From an uncultured Collinsella sp. (GTDB lineage Bacteria; Actinomycetota; Coriobacteriia; Coriobacteriales; Coriobacteriaceae): 64,000 nt of DNA. Below the pieces are notes generated by a model. The model did not search any database, had not been told where the DNA came from, and worked only from the letters and a program-made list of their open reading frames with translations. Made by a program: the position numbers and the translations under genes. The stretch covers positions 46,051 through 110,050 of the forward strand of contig CAKTWW010000002.1 in the NCBI GenBank assembly GCA_934630855.1. The letters run 5' to 3'. Positions within the stretch are counted from its first letter, which is position 1, and each line of letters opens with the position of its first letter. Of this stretch, positions 49,552 through 59,212 are shown one piece after another.

Positions 49552-51363
49552 ATGAATACTTCAATTGACATTTCCCACATCCGCAACTTCTCGATCGTTG
49601 CGCACATCGATCATGGCAAGTCCACGATCAGTGACCGCATCCTCGAGCTCACCCATACCGTTGACGAGCGCGACATGGAGTCGCAGCTGCTCGACACGAT
49701 GGACATCGAGCGCGAGCGCGGCATCACGATCAAGTCCAATGCCGTCCGCGTCTCTTATGACGCCGACGACGGCGAGACGTATCAGTTCAACCTGATCGAT
49801 ACGCCGGGCCACGTGGATTTTACCTACGAGGTCTCGCGTTCGCTGGCCGCCTGCGAGGGCGCGGTACTGGTCGTCGACGCCACGCAGGGCGTCGAGGCGC
49901 AGACCGTCTCCAACGCGACGCTCGCCATGAACGCCAACTTGGACATCGTGCCCGCCATCAACAAAATCGACCTGCCCTCGGCACATCCCGACGAGGTCAA
50001 GACCGAGATCGAGGACGACCTTGCCATTCCCGCCGACGATGCCGTGTGTGTGTCGGGCAAGACCGGCGAGGGCATCCATGATCTGCTGGAGTCCATCGTC
50101 TTTTTGATCTCGCCTCCCAAGGGCGATGCAAATGCCCCGCTCAAGGCACTTATTCTGGATTCGTACTTTGATGAGTACCGCGGCGTCGTGGCCACGGTGC
50201 GCGTCTTTGACGGTTCCATCAAAAAGGGCGACACTCTGCGTATGATGCAGGCCGAGGGCGACTTCTTGGTCGACGGCGTGGGCGTCAAGCGTCCCGCCGA
50301 GACCCCGGTGGATGCACTGACCGTCGGCGAGGTGGGCTATGTGGTCACGGGTCTGAAGGACCCCGAGGCTGTGCGCGTGGGCGATACCCTTACGTGGGCT
50401 TCGAACCCCTGCCCCGAGCCGCTGCCGGGCTACCGCGAGGCCAAGCCCATGGTCTACACGGGCCTGTTTCCCATCGACAACAAGGATTACGAGAACCTGC
50501 GCGATGCCCTCGATAAGCTGCACGTCAACGACCCGTCGTTGGTGTGGGAGCCCGAGACGTCGGTGGCGCTGGGCTTTGGTTTCCGCGTGGGCTTCTTGGG
50601 CCTGCTGCACATGGAGGTCGTCAAGGAGCGCCTGGAGCGCGAGTTCAATCTGGACCTTATCGCCACGAGCCCCTCAGTTGACTATCACGTCTACAAGACC
50701 GATGGCGAGATGATTGATGTCCGCAGCCCGCAGGACCTGCCCGAGGCCACGCGTATCGAGCGTATCGAGGAGCCCTACCTCAAGGCAAAGATTATCTGCC
50801 CGCCCGAGTATACGGGTGCCGTCATGCAGCTTGCCATCGAGCACCGCGGCGTCACGACCGATATGATCCACCTGACGAGCAAGTCGGTCGAGATGCGCTT
50901 TGACATGCCGCTTGCCGAGCTCATCTTGGACTTCTTCGATCAGCTCAAAAGCCGCACCAAGGGCTATGCTTCGCTCGACTACGAGTTCAACGAGTATCGT
51001 CCCTCCGAGCTCGTTAAGCTCGACATTCTGCTTTCGGGCGATGAGGTGGACGCACTGTCGTTTATCGTCCACAAGGACAAGGCCTATGGTTTGGCCCGCG
51101 GCCTGTGCGACAAGCTCAAGGAAATTATCCCGCGCCAGCTGTTCGAGGTGCCTATCCAGGGTGCCATCGGCAACAAGATTATCGCCCGCTCCACCGTCAA
51201 GGCGCGCCGCAAGGACGTTTTGGCCAAGTGCTACGGCGGTGATATCTCGCGTAAGCGCAAGCTGCTCGAGAAGCAGAAAGAGGGCAAGAAGCGCATGAAG
51301 GCCATCGGCTCGGTCGAGGTCCCGCAGGAGGCCTTTATGGCGATCCTCAAGGTGGACGAGTAG
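49552..51363 (+). CDS. lepA: Elongation factor 4 (LepA)
   Basis: Translational GTPase that acts on stalled or assembling ribosomes. G motifs [18 protein letters not shown] (about residues 13-30), [12 protein letters not shown] and INKIDLPSA; the EF-G-like domains follow and the LepA-specific C-terminal domain ends near [32 protein letters not shown]. 603 residues, normal. ATG 49552 has no Shine-Dalgarno; the frame opens earlier, inside the rpsT terminator, but those codons are unlikely to be used. dusB follows after 4 bases. Confidence 0.97.
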   Translation: MNTSIDISHIRNFSIVAHIDHGKSTISDRILELTHTVDERDMESQLLDTMDIERERGITIKSNAVRVSYDADDGETYQFNLIDTPGHVDFTYEVSRSLAACEGAVLVVDATQGVEAQTVSNATLAMNANLDIVPAINKIDLPSAHPDEVKTEIEDDLAIPADDAVCVSGKTGEGIHDLLESIVFLISPPKGDANAPLKALILDSYFDEYRGVVATVRVFDGSIKKGDTLRMMQAEGDFLVDGVGVKRPAETPVDALTVGEVGYVVTGLKDPEAVRVGDTLTWASNPCPEPLPGYREAKPMVYTGLFPIDNKDYENLRDALDKLHVNDPSLVWEPETSVALGFGFRVGFLGLLHMEVVKERLEREFNLDLIATSPSVDYHVYKTDGEMIDVRSPQDLPEATRIERIEEPYLKAKIICPPEYTGAVMQLAIEHRGVTTDMIHLTSKSVEMRFDMPLAELILDFFDQLKSRTKGYASLDYEFNEYRPSELVKLDILLSGDEVDALSFIVHKDKAYGLARGLCDKLKEIIPRQLFEVPIQGAIGNKIIARSTVKARRKDVLAKCYGGDISRKRKLLEKQKEGKKRMKAIGSVEVPQEAFMAILKVDE

Positions 51364-51367
51364 GTCC

Positions 51368-52411
51368 ATGGCGCTTTCCGAATACAGCAAGCGGCTGCTG
51401 GGCGCCTATGCCGAGCAGCCGTTCCTCATGGCTCCCATGGCAGGTGTTACCGACCCCGCCTATCGCATCATGTGCCGCCGTCGCGGTGTCAACCTTGCCT
51501 ACAGCGAGATGGTCAGCGTGGCCGGCCTTGCCTATGCCAGCAATAAGACCTGGCGCCTGGTACTGCCGGCCGACGAGGAGCAGCAGATTTGCGTGCAGCT
51601 CTTTGGCTCCAAGCCCGATCAGTTTGCGAGCGCCGTCGCTGCCGTCGAGGAGCGCGTGGGCGATCGTCTGTCGCTGATCGATATCAACATGGCCTGCCCG
51701 GCCCGCAAGGTCGTTACCAAGGGCGAGGGTTCGGCGCTCATGCGTACGCCCGACCTGGCCGAGAAGATCGTCGAGGCGGCGGTGGGCGCGGCGCATGTGC
51801 CCGTGACCGTCAAGATCCGTAAGGGCTTTTATGCCGAGGACCGCAACGCCGCGACGTTTGCCCAGATGCTCGAGGGCGCCGGGGCCGCTGCGGTGGCGGT
51901 GCACGGTCGTTGCGCCACGCAGCTCTATACGGGCCAGGCCGATTGGTCGGTCGTCGATGAGGTGGCTGACGCCGTCGAGATTCCCGTGATTGGTTCGGGC
52001 GACGTGTTCTCGGCCGAGGATGCTGCTGAGCATCTGCGCAGCTCGGGTGCCAGCGCGGTGTTTATCGCGCGCGGCATCTACGGCAATCCGTGGGTGTTCG
52101 GCGATGCCCGAGCACTTGCACTCGATGGCATGCCGGTTCCTTCTCGCTCCTCGGTCGAGCGCCTGGAGGCTCTGCGTGAGCACCTGACGTTGACGCACGA
52201 GCTTCTGCCGCTCATGTCGCGCGCCCGCACGTATGCGAGCTGGTATCTCAAAGGCATGCCCCATGCCGCCGCCTGGCGCGCCCAGGTGGTGCGCTGCTCC
52301 ACCTACGAGGAGTTTATGGCACTGGTCGATGATATCGAACGCGATGTGGTGGCCTGCGAGGCCGCCCTTGCAGCCGGCGAGTCGGTGCCCGCGCATCCGC
52401 TGGAGGCCTAA
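51368..52411 (+). CDS. dusB: tRNA-dihydrouridine synthase
   Basis: FMN enzyme reducing uridines in the tRNA D-loop. Begins LMAPMAGVTDPAYRIMCRRRG (about residues 20-40); the catalytic-type Cys is in INMACPARKVVTKGEGSALM; VTVKIRKGF, VHGRCATQLYTGQADW and IGSGDVFSAEDA complete the barrel. 347 residues. DusB subclass is inferred from similarity of these motifs and from context; other Dus types cannot be fully excluded. Coupled to lepA and hemW. Confidence 0.92.
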   Translation: MALSEYSKRLLGAYAEQPFLMAPMAGVTDPAYRIMCRRRGVNLAYSEMVSVAGLAYASNKTWRLVLPADEEQQICVQLFGSKPDQFASAVAAVEERVGDRLSLIDINMACPARKVVTKGEGSALMRTPDLAEKIVEAAVGAAHVPVTVKIRKGFYAEDRNAATFAQMLEGAGAAAVAVHGRCATQLYTGQADWSVVDEVADAVEIPVIGSGDVFSAEDAAEHLRSSGASAVFIARGIYGNPWVFGDARALALDGMPVPSRSSVERLEALREHLTLTHELLPLMSRARTYASWYLKGMPHAAAWRAQVVRCSTYEEFMALVDDIERDVVACEAALAAGESVPAHPLEA

Positions 52412-52413
52412 GG

Positions 52414-53646
52414 GTGGCCGTTACCGCGCTGTATGTGCACGTGCCGTTTTGTGCTCAAAAATGCCGCTATTGCGATTTTGACTCGCGCAGCTTTGCCCCG
52501 TGCGATTTGAATGCCGCGCTCGATGCCTATTTTGAGCAGCTGTATGCGCGGCTCGATGCCTTTGGCAAGGCTGGAGCGCTTGAGTGCATTCGCACCGTCT
52601 ACGTAGGCGGCGGCACGCCGTCGCTGGCGGGAGAGCGCCTGGTGGAACTTGCCCGGCGCGTTCGCTTGTGGTGCGAACCCGTTGAATTTACCTGCGAGGC
52701 CAATCCTGAGTCGCTGACTGCCGAGCTTGCAGAAACCCTTGCCGTGGCGGGTGTTACGCGCATTTCACTTGGCGTGCAAACGCTCGATAATGACGAGCTT
52801 GCCGCTATCGGCCGTATCCACGATGCCGACCGCGCCCTCGCGGCCATCGCGACGGTCAAGGACGCCGGGCTTGATATTTCGTGCGACCTCATGTGCGGGC
52901 TTCCCGGGCAGACGGTGGCGAGCTGGCAAAGCACGCTCGATGGTGTCCTTGCGGCAGCTCCGCATCACGTCTCGGTCTACCCGCTTACGCTCGAGGAGGG
53001 CACACCCCTCTATCGCATGGCATGCCGCGATGAGTCGCTTGAGCCCGATGAGGATTTTCAGGCTGCCTGCATGGATGCGGCGCGCGATTGCCTGAGCGCG
53101 GCTGGTTATCACCCTTACGAGGTGGCGAGCTATGCTCTCGACGGGCATGAGTGTGCCCACAACATTGCTTATTGGACCGGCCAGGGTTATTTGGGCCTTG
53201 GTCGCTCTGCCGCCGGCATGCTCGATGCCGGGGATTTCGACCGCTTGGCCGAGCTCTTTCCCGGTGTGTCTCCTCGTGGCGATTCGTATCGCGTGCGCCT
53301 GGTGCAACGTGACGATGCCGCGACGGCGTTTGAGGCAGAGTGTCTTTCGCGGCGCGAAGCGGTAGCCGAGGATTTGATGCTCGCCTGCCGTATGACGCGT
53401 GGCGTGGGGTCCGACCTGCTGGTACGTGCCGCTCGCGTCATTCCTGCGGCTGAGCTGGTGTCCGCTTGCGACCGCGCACTTGAGTTGGGCCTTGCTGCCT
53501 GGGTGCCTGACGCCGGCGATGCCCATGCGGGACTCATCGCCTCTGCCGAAGTCATCGCGGGTCGCACCCGCGCCCGTCTGACGCCGACCCATTTGGGCTG
53601 GCTCGATGGAAATGTTCTGTTCGAGCTGTTTTGGGATCTAGCTTAG
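52414..53646 (+). CDS. hemW: HemW-like radical SAM protein (coproporphyrinogen III oxidase family)
   Basis: Radical SAM enzyme of the HemW branch, thought to be a heme chaperone. The cluster motif is CAQKCRYCDFDS (about residues 12-23), i.e. CxxxCxxC followed by the HemW-type DF. YVGGGTPSL, EANPESLT and SLGVQTLDNDELAAIGRIHDA are typical. 410 residues, GTG start. In the lepA-hemW-dnaJ neighbourhood, as in Gram-positives, where hrcA-grpE-dnaK often follow; those are absent here. Confidence 0.9.
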   Translation: MAVTALYVHVPFCAQKCRYCDFDSRSFAPCDLNAALDAYFEQLYARLDAFGKAGALECIRTVYVGGGTPSLAGERLVELARRVRLWCEPVEFTCEANPESLTAELAETLAVAGVTRISLGVQTLDNDELAAIGRIHDADRALAAIATVKDAGLDISCDLMCGLPGQTVASWQSTLDGVLAAAPHHVSVYPLTLEEGTPLYRMACRDESLEPDEDFQAACMDAARDCLSAAGYHPYEVASYALDGHECAHNIAYWTGQGYLGLGRSAAGMLDAGDFDRLAELFPGVSPRGDSYRVRLVQRDDAATAFEAECLSRREAVAEDLMLACRMTRGVGSDLLVRAARVIPAAELVSACDRALELGLAAWVPDAGDAHAGLIASAEVIAGRTRARLTPTHLGWLDGNVLFELFWDLA

Positions 53647-53656
53647 GCCGCTCGGG

Positions 53657-53662
53657 TAGAAT
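53657..53662 (+). promoter_or_regulatory. -10 box upstream of membrane J-protein gene
   Basis: TAGAAT, preceded by CCGCTCGGG as at lepA. The leader would be about 35-40 bases. A -35 is unclear. Confidence 0.4.
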
Positions 53663-53704
53663 TACCGCAATATATACGCTGCTGTGAGCAGGAGGTTGCC
53701 GCGC

Positions 53705-54808
53705 ATGGCGACGATGAACGAAAAAGACTACTACGAGATTCTGGGTGTCTCCAAGGATGCCACCTCGCGTGATATTCAAAAGGCCTTCCAGCAAAAGGCC
53801 CGCAAGCTCCATCCGGACGTGAACAAAGAGCCGGATGCCGAGGAAAAGTTTAAAGAGGTTTCCGAGGCCTACGCCGTGCTCTCGGACGAGCAGAAGCGTG
53901 CGCGATACGACGCAATGCGCTCGGGCAATCCCTTTGCCGGAGCTCCGACGGCTTCGCCCTATGGTGGCGGCTATGCCGGCAGTGCCGGTTATGGCAATCC
54001 CTTTGAGGGCGGTTTCCCCTTCGGCGGCGCCTGGGGCCAGCCGCGTCGTGGCCAGGCGGCCTACAACCCCGAGAGTGGCGCCAACGTGGTCGTCGACATC
54101 AAGCTCGATGCCAAGGAGGCCAAGAGCGGTGCCAGCAAGACCGTTCGCTATACGCGCTTCGATACCTGCGGTCACTGCGGTGGTTCGGGCTCCGTTTCGT
54201 CTGAGCATGCCCACACCTGCCCCAGTTGCGGCGGTCGCGGCCATATCGACGTCGACCTGTCCTTCCTGTTCGGCGCCGGTACGTTCCAGTCGGTCTGCCC
54301 GGAGTGCGGCGGTTCCGGCAAGGTCGTGGCCGATCCGTGCCCCGATTGTGGTGGCAGCGGTCGCACTCGCGTGACCTCCGAGCAGACGATTGAGTTTCCC
54401 GCCGGCACGCATGATGGCGACGAGGTGCGCATCCCCAACATGGGCCACGCCGGCACGAACGGCGCTTCGGGCGGTGACCTGGTCGGTCGTGCGCACGTTG
54501 AGGCAGAGCGCCTGGAGGGTAAGGCTCGCACCGGCTTCTATCTTATGGGCATCATCGCCCCGTTTTTGTTGCTGTCGGCCATCTCGGGCGTGTTCTCGGC
54601 TTTTGCCGTTATGTGTTTTATTCCGTTTGCCATGGGCCTGTTCATGGTGCTCTCGGATGGGGTGCTTCACCGTAGCCTGCTGTGGTGGAAACGTGGCGTG
54701 ATGCAGTTTGCCAACGGTTTTGCCAACGGCTTCATGTTCGCGCTCGTGTCGGTGTGGTTTGCGAGCTGCTCGCAGCGCGCGATGCTTTCGCCCTACGGGA
54801 TGCAATAA
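53705..54808 (+). CDS. DnaJ-like protein with C-terminal membrane segments
   Basis: J-domain protein of unusual build. The J-domain ([17 protein letters not shown]..., HPD in [11 protein letters not shown]) lies at about residues 7-70, followed by a Gly/Phe-rich stretch and a zinc-finger region with [27 protein letters not shown] and CPDCGGSGR. The second substrate-binding domain is missing: after about residue 275 there are two or three hydrophobic segments ([17 protein letters not shown]..., about 278-318, and 338-360). This suggests a Hsp70 co-chaperone at the membrane. ATG 53705 has AGGAGG 9 bases upstream. A normal dnaJ follows. Confidence 0.85.
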   Translation: MATMNEKDYYEILGVSKDATSRDIQKAFQQKARKLHPDVNKEPDAEEKFKEVSEAYAVLSDEQKRARYDAMRSGNPFAGAPTASPYGGGYAGSAGYGNPFEGGFPFGGAWGQPRRGQAAYNPESGANVVVDIKLDAKEAKSGASKTVRYTRFDTCGHCGGSGSVSSEHAHTCPSCGGRGHIDVDLSFLFGAGTFQSVCPECGGSGKVVADPCPDCGGSGRTRVTSEQTIEFPAGTHDGDEVRIPNMGHAGTNGASGGDLVGRAHVEAERLEGKARTGFYLMGIIAPFLLLSAISGVFSAFAVMCFIPFAMGLFMVLSDGVLHRSLLWWKRGVMQFANGFANGFMFALVSVWFASCSQRAMLSPYGMQ

Positions 54809-54889
54809 CATCAAACCCTCTGTTTGCGGCCGGCCTTGCATGGGTATAGGACGCACTGTGACAATATTGAAAGTCGGAAGGATTCGGTC

Positions 54890-56038
54890 GTGTCGGAAAA
54901 TAGGGATTACTACGAGGTACTTGGCGTCGATAGGGACGCCGACGCGCGGACGATCAAGCGCGCGTTTCTAAAGAAAGCCCGTACCGTACATCCGGACGTT
55001 TCGGACGACCCCGAGGCCGAAGCCAAGTTCAAGGAGCTCAACGAGGCCTATTCCGTTCTTTCCGATGAGCAGAAGCGTGCCAACTACGACCGTTTCGGCA
55101 CCGCCGACGGCCCTGGTGGCTCTGGCTATGTCGACATCAACGATATCTTTGGCGGCATGGGCATGGATGACCTGTTCTCGTCGTTCTTTGGCGGTGGCGC
55201 CAGTGGTGGCGCCCGCAGCCGTCGTGAGCGCCGTCGCGGTCGCGATATGGCCATCTCCCTCTCGGTGACGCTCGAGGAGGCGGCGCTCGGCTGCAAAAAG
55301 ACGATCAGCTATGACCGTCTGGCTCCCTGTGACGACTGCAACGGCACCGGCAAGGCCGAGGGTGCGACCGAAAAGCAGTGCGGCCGCTGCCACGGAACGG
55401 GTTATGTCACCACGGTCCAGCGTTCGTTCCTGGGCCAGGTTCAGTCCTCCTCGCCCTGTCCCGACTGTCACGGCGAGGGCACGGTCATCGACCATCCCTG
55501 CGAGACCTGCGATGGCCAGGGCCGCACCCCTTCGCACGAAAAGCTCGATATCGATATTCCCGCCGGTGTTTCCTCGGGCCGTCAGCTGCGCGTGAGCGGC
55601 TACGGCGAGGCTGGCCTTCGCGGTGAGCCTTCGGGCGACCTGATCGTCAACGTCCGCGTTGCCGACCACGATCGCTTTAAGCGCAACGGCGACGACCTGT
55701 ACCTGGTGAGCGATATCTCGATCGCGCAGGCGGCGCTCGGTTGCGAGATCGAGGTCGAGGGCATTATGCCCGACGAGGTCGTTAAGGTGACGGTCCCTGC
55801 CGGAACGCAGTATGGCGACACCGTGAGCGTCAACAACTTTGGCATGCCGCGCATCGGCGGTGGTGGCTCGCGCGGTCGCCTGGTCGTGCAGCTGCGCGTG
55901 GTCGTCCCCACCAATCTCTCCAACAAGCAGCGCGAGTTGCTCCGCGCCTTTGCCGACGAGATGGGTGACGACGTCGCATCCGGCAAGAAGTCGGTGACCG
56001 ATCGTATCAAGAGTGCCCTCGACGATATCCTCGATTAA
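54890..56038 (+). CDS. dnaJ: Chaperone DnaJ
   Basis: Canonical type I Hsp40. J-domain DYYEVLGVDRDADARTIKRAF with HPD in TVHPDVSDD, a Gly-rich linker, then four zinc-finger repeats CDDCNGTG, CGRCHGTG, CPDCHGEG, CETCDGQG (about residues 145-210) and full C-terminal beta domains to residue 382. GTG 54890 has GGAAGGA 7 bases upstream. A different paralog stands immediately upstream. mtaB follows 9 bases later; no dnaK or grpE lies in the window. Confidence 0.95.
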   Translation: MSENRDYYEVLGVDRDADARTIKRAFLKKARTVHPDVSDDPEAEAKFKELNEAYSVLSDEQKRANYDRFGTADGPGGSGYVDINDIFGGMGMDDLFSSFFGGGASGGARSRRERRRGRDMAISLSVTLEEAALGCKKTISYDRLAPCDDCNGTGKAEGATEKQCGRCHGTGYVTTVQRSFLGQVQSSSPCPDCHGEGTVIDHPCETCDGQGRTPSHEKLDIDIPAGVSSGRQLRVSGYGEAGLRGEPSGDLIVNVRVADHDRFKRNGDDLYLVSDISIAQAALGCEIEVEGIMPDEVVKVTVPAGTQYGDTVSVNNFGMPRIGGGGSRGRLVVQLRVVVPTNLSNKQRELLRAFADEMGDDVASGKKSVTDRIKSALDDILD

Positions 56039-56047
56039 GGAGCGCGC

Positions 56048-57340
56048 GTGCTCGCATCCCATATTTCCGTCGTCAACCTCGGTTGCCGTGTCAACCGTGT
56101 TGAGTCCGACCGTATCACTGCCGATCTTATGCGCCTGGGCTTTGCGATGGCGGAGCCCCAGGACGCCGACCTGATCGTAATCAATACCTGCGCCGTTACG
56201 GGCGAGGCCGAGGCCAAGACCCGCAAGGCCGTGCGTCATGCGCTGGGCTACCCCGGCGAGCCTTACGTAGTCGTGACCGGCTGCGTGGTCAATCTGCACC
56301 CCGAGGAGCTGTTGGAGCTTTCGGATCGCGTGATCGCCGAGCCCTCTAAGATCGATGTCGCCGAACGTGTCTGCGAAGTGCTGGGGGTGGAGTCCGATAG
56401 CGTTGCCGCCTGCAGCGATGAGGACGTCGTCGATGTGCTGGGCCGTTCGCGCCTGGGTGTGAAGATCCAGGATGGCTGCAACCACCGCTGCACCTACTGC
56501 ATCGTGTGGAAGGCCCGCGGCCCCGAGCGCTCTGTGCCTGTGGAGACCGTGCTCGAGCAGGTCCGCGAGGCCCAGGAGGGCGGCGTGCCCGAGGTGGTGC
56601 TGACCGGCGTGAACCTGGGTGCCTATGACGGCAAGAGCGCGACCGACGAGCATGTCGAGATCGACGAGCTGCTCGAGGCCATCATGGAGCGCACCTCGAT
56701 TCCGCACGTGCGCATCTCGTCGGTGGAACCCATGGATATCTCGGAGCGCCTGCTTCGCGTCATGGCGCGCTACCCGCAGCGTATCGCTCCGTTTTTGCAT
56801 CTGCCCGTGCAGTCGGGCTGCACGGCGACCCTGCACCGTATGGGCCGCCCCTATAGCGCCGAGGCCTTTGAGGACACAGTGCGTATGATTCGCGATATCC
56901 TTCCTCAGGCATCGCTTTCGTGTGACGTCATCGTCGGTTTTCCCGGCGAGACGGACGAGGAGTTTGAGCAGTCGCTGGCGCTCTGTCGCCGCGTTGGTTT
57001 CTCGCGCATGCACGTCTTCCGCTATAGCAAGCGCCCCGGCACCCTGGCGGCCGATATGCCCGACCAGGTGCCGCCCGAGGTCATGGCCGAGCGCAGCCGC
57101 CGTATGCGCTCGGCGGCCCAGGAGCTCGCGGTTGCCGATGCCCGTCGTCGTGTGGGCACCGTCGAGCGTGCCGTCCTTGAGTACGGTGACAACTTGACGC
57201 TCGGCTCGTTCCATCATGCGCGTCTGGATGATACCCGTGGACTTACGGCCCCGTGCCTGCTCGATGTTGCTATCATCGGAGTCGATGATTCCGGCTTGGT
57301 CCATGCTCGCAGGGAGGTCCATGGAAGCCTCGAAGATTAG
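56048..57340 (+). CDS. mtaB: tRNA t6A37 methylthiotransferase MtaB
   Basis: Radical SAM enzyme adding a methylthio group to t6A37 in tRNA. N-terminal UPF0004 domain (VVNLGCRVNRVESDRI, INTCAVTGEAEAKTRK, VVTGCVV) with three Cys for the second cluster, then the radical SAM motif GCNHRCTYCIVWKARG (about residues 143-158). 430 residues, GTG start. MtaB rather than MiaB because of the CRVN N-terminus and position next to dnaJ. Overlaps phoH by 20 bases. Confidence 0.92.
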   Translation: MLASHISVVNLGCRVNRVESDRITADLMRLGFAMAEPQDADLIVINTCAVTGEAEAKTRKAVRHALGYPGEPYVVVTGCVVNLHPEELLELSDRVIAEPSKIDVAERVCEVLGVESDSVAACSDEDVVDVLGRSRLGVKIQDGCNHRCTYCIVWKARGPERSVPVETVLEQVREAQEGGVPEVVLTGVNLGAYDGKSATDEHVEIDELLEAIMERTSIPHVRISSVEPMDISERLLRVMARYPQRIAPFLHLPVQSGCTATLHRMGRPYSAEAFEDTVRMIRDILPQASLSCDVIVGFPGETDEEFEQSLALCRRVGFSRMHVFRYSKRPGTLAADMPDQVPPEVMAERSRRMRSAAQELAVADARRRVGTVERAVLEYGDNLTLGSFHHARLDDTRGLTAPCLLDVAIIGVDDSGLVHARREVHGSLED

Positions 57341-58307
57341 ACTAACCGTTCCCGAGGGGATTGACCCATCTCGCGTGCTGGGCGCAGGCGACGGCGTGCT
57401 TCGTGCGCTCGAGGGCCTCGTTCGCGCCCATGTGGTTGCTCGCGGCGACCAGATTGCCGTGAGCGGTGACCCGGACGAGGTCGAGTTGGTCGCGCGGTTT
57501 TTCGAGCATGCTTTTCGCGAGGCGGCCGCCGGGCGCACGCTTTCTGCCGAGGATGTCTCGCGCTGCTTGGCCGTACTGCGCGACGGTGAGCACGACGCCT
57601 CGTCGCTGCGCGATGACGTGCTGCTCTCGTATCGCGGTCGCGCCATTCGTCCCAAGACGCTTGGTCAAAAGCGTTATGTGGATGCCATTCGCTCGCATAC
57701 CATCACGTTTGGTCTGGGTCCCGCCGGCACCGGCAAGACCTATCTTGCCATGGCGCTCGCCGTGGCGGCGCTCAAACGTCACGAGGTGGGCCGTCTGATC
57801 CTGACGCGCCCGGTCGTTGAGGCGGGGGAGAACCTGGGCTTTTTGCCCGGCACCCTCGAGGAAAAGATCGACCCCTACATGCGTCCGCTCTACGATGCCC
57901 TTTTTGACATGATGGATCGCGAGCGCACCGATGAGCTCATGGAGCGCGGCGTGATCGAGATCGCCCCGCTTGCCTACATGCGCGGTCGCACGCTGAGCGA
58001 TGCCTTCGTGGTGCTCGACGAGGCGCAAAACACCACACCCGAGCAGATGAAGATGTTCCTGACCCGCTTGGGCTTTAACTCCAAGTTTGTGATTACCGGC
58101 GACTTGAGCCAGCGTGACTTGATAGGCCGTCGTGGCGGACTGTCCGATGTCGAACAGATTTTGGGCCATGTAGATGATGTGGCGTTTGCACGCCTGGAGC
58201 GCGCCGACGTGGTGCGCCATGCCCTGGTGGGCCGCATCGTCGAGGCCTATGATGCATACGACGATGCGCGCGAGCAGCGCGCACGCGATCGAAAGGAGCC
58301 CCGTTGA
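57321..58307 (+). CDS. PhoH-family ATPase
   Basis: P-loop NTPase of the PhoH/YbeZ type, linked by context and family to YbeY and rRNA maturation. Walker A FGLGPAGTGKTYLAMALAVAAL (about residues 131-152) and Walker B AFVVLDEAQNTTPEQMKMFLTRLG (about 230-253). 328 residues. ATG 57321 lies inside the end of mtaB, with AGGGAGG very close (3-base spacing). Translation is also coupled to ybeY through an overlapping TTGA. Confidence 0.92.
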   Translation: MEASKIRLTVPEGIDPSRVLGAGDGVLRALEGLVRAHVVARGDQIAVSGDPDEVELVARFFEHAFREAAAGRTLSAEDVSRCLAVLRDGEHDASSLRDDVLLSYRGRAIRPKTLGQKRYVDAIRSHTITFGLGPAGTGKTYLAMALAVAALKRHEVGRLILTRPVVEAGENLGFLPGTLEEKIDPYMRPLYDALFDMMDRERTDELMERGVIEIAPLAYMRGRTLSDAFVVLDEAQNTTPEQMKMFLTRLGFNSKFVITGDLSQRDLIGRRGGLSDVEQILGHVDDVAFARLERADVVRHALVGRIVEAYDAYDDAREQRARDRKEPR

Positions 58308-58813
58308 GTGTATTGATTAGCAACGATGCCGAGCTCGATACGCTGCTCGAAGCCCCTGAGGTGGAGCATATCTGCGCGGTTGTGCTTGCCGCCGAGGGCG
58401 TTGAGCGCGAGGTCGAGATTTCGCTTTCGTATGTCGACGAGGAAGAGATGCACGAGCTCAACCGTGAGTGGCGCGGTATCGACCGCACGACCGACGTGCT
58501 TTCGTTTGAATGTGATTCGGCCTTTGACGAGGGCATTCCCGCCGACGAGACACTCGAGCTCGGCGACATTATCCTGGCGCCGCAGGTTATCGCCCGCCAG
58601 GCCCCCGGCTTTGGCAACAGCCCCGCCGATGAGTGCCGCCTGATGCTCGTGCATGGCATGCTGCATCTTTTGGGCTACGATCACATCGAGGACGACGAGG
58701 CCGAGGTCATGGAGGCTCGCGAGGATGCTATCCTGCGCGACCTGGCGCTCGAGCGCGGCGAGGATCCCAAGCAGGTGCATGTCGGTCCTATCACCAACCA
58801 TGCCCACGACTAG
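58304..58813 (+). CDS. ybeY: Endoribonuclease YbeY
   Basis: Metal-dependent RNase for 16S rRNA 3'-end maturation and ribosome quality control. The zinc motif HGMLHLLGYDHIEDDEAEVM (about residues 115-134) is intact; REWRGIDRTTDVLSFEC-type NREWRGIDRTTDVLSF precedes. 169 residues. The start is TTG 58304, overlapping the phoH stop, with GAAAGGAG 5 bases upstream. phoH-ybeY-dgkA-era is a conserved cluster. Confidence 0.95.
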   Translation: MSVLISNDAELDTLLEAPEVEHICAVVLAAEGVEREVEISLSYVDEEEMHELNREWRGIDRTTDVLSFECDSAFDEGIPADETLELGDIILAPQVIARQAPGFGNSPADECRLMLVHGMLHLLGYDHIEDDEAEVMEAREDAILRDLALERGEDPKQVHVGPITNHAHD

Positions 58814-58822
58814 GAGCCAGCT

Positions 58823-59200
58823 ATGATTCCCGGATCGAACAAGGACCATCCGTCCTTTTTAAAGTCGTTCTCCTACGCCATGGAGGGCTTCGTCACCGCC
58901 GTTAAGACCGAGCGCAATATCAAGGTCATGCTGGTGGCGGGCGTGTGTACCGTCATTGCCGGCTGTATCGTGGGGCTCGATATCGCCGAGTGGGGCACCG
59001 TTATCATCTGCTGCGGCCTGGTGATTCACGGCGAGCTGTGCAATACCGCCATGGAGGCGATCGTCGACCTGGCAACCCAGGAGCTCCATCCGCTGGCCAA
59101 GCGCGCGAAGGATATCGCCGCCGCCTCCGTATACGTTCTTTCCATTACCGCCGCGATCGTGGGCCTGCTTGTCTTTGCCCATGCGCTCGGTTTTATTTAG
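58823..59200 (+). CDS. dgkA: Diacylglycerol/undecaprenol kinase
   Basis: Small membrane kinase of the DgkA family; Gram-positive members act on undecaprenol. 125 residues with three membrane helices and the signature GELCNTAMEAIVDLATQELHPLAKRAKDIAAASV (about residues 72-105). Conserved Glu and Asn-Thr-Ala residues of the active site are present. AGGAG precedes ATG 58823. Substrate choice (lipid type) cannot be read from the sequence. Lies between ybeY and era, the usual order. Confidence 0.92.
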   Translation: MIPGSNKDHPSFLKSFSYAMEGFVTAVKTERNIKVMLVAGVCTVIAGCIVGLDIAEWGTVIICCGLVIHGELCNTAMEAIVDLATQELHPLAKRAKDIAAASVYVLSITAAIVGLLVFAHALGFI

Positions 59201-59212
59201 AAAGGGATTGCT

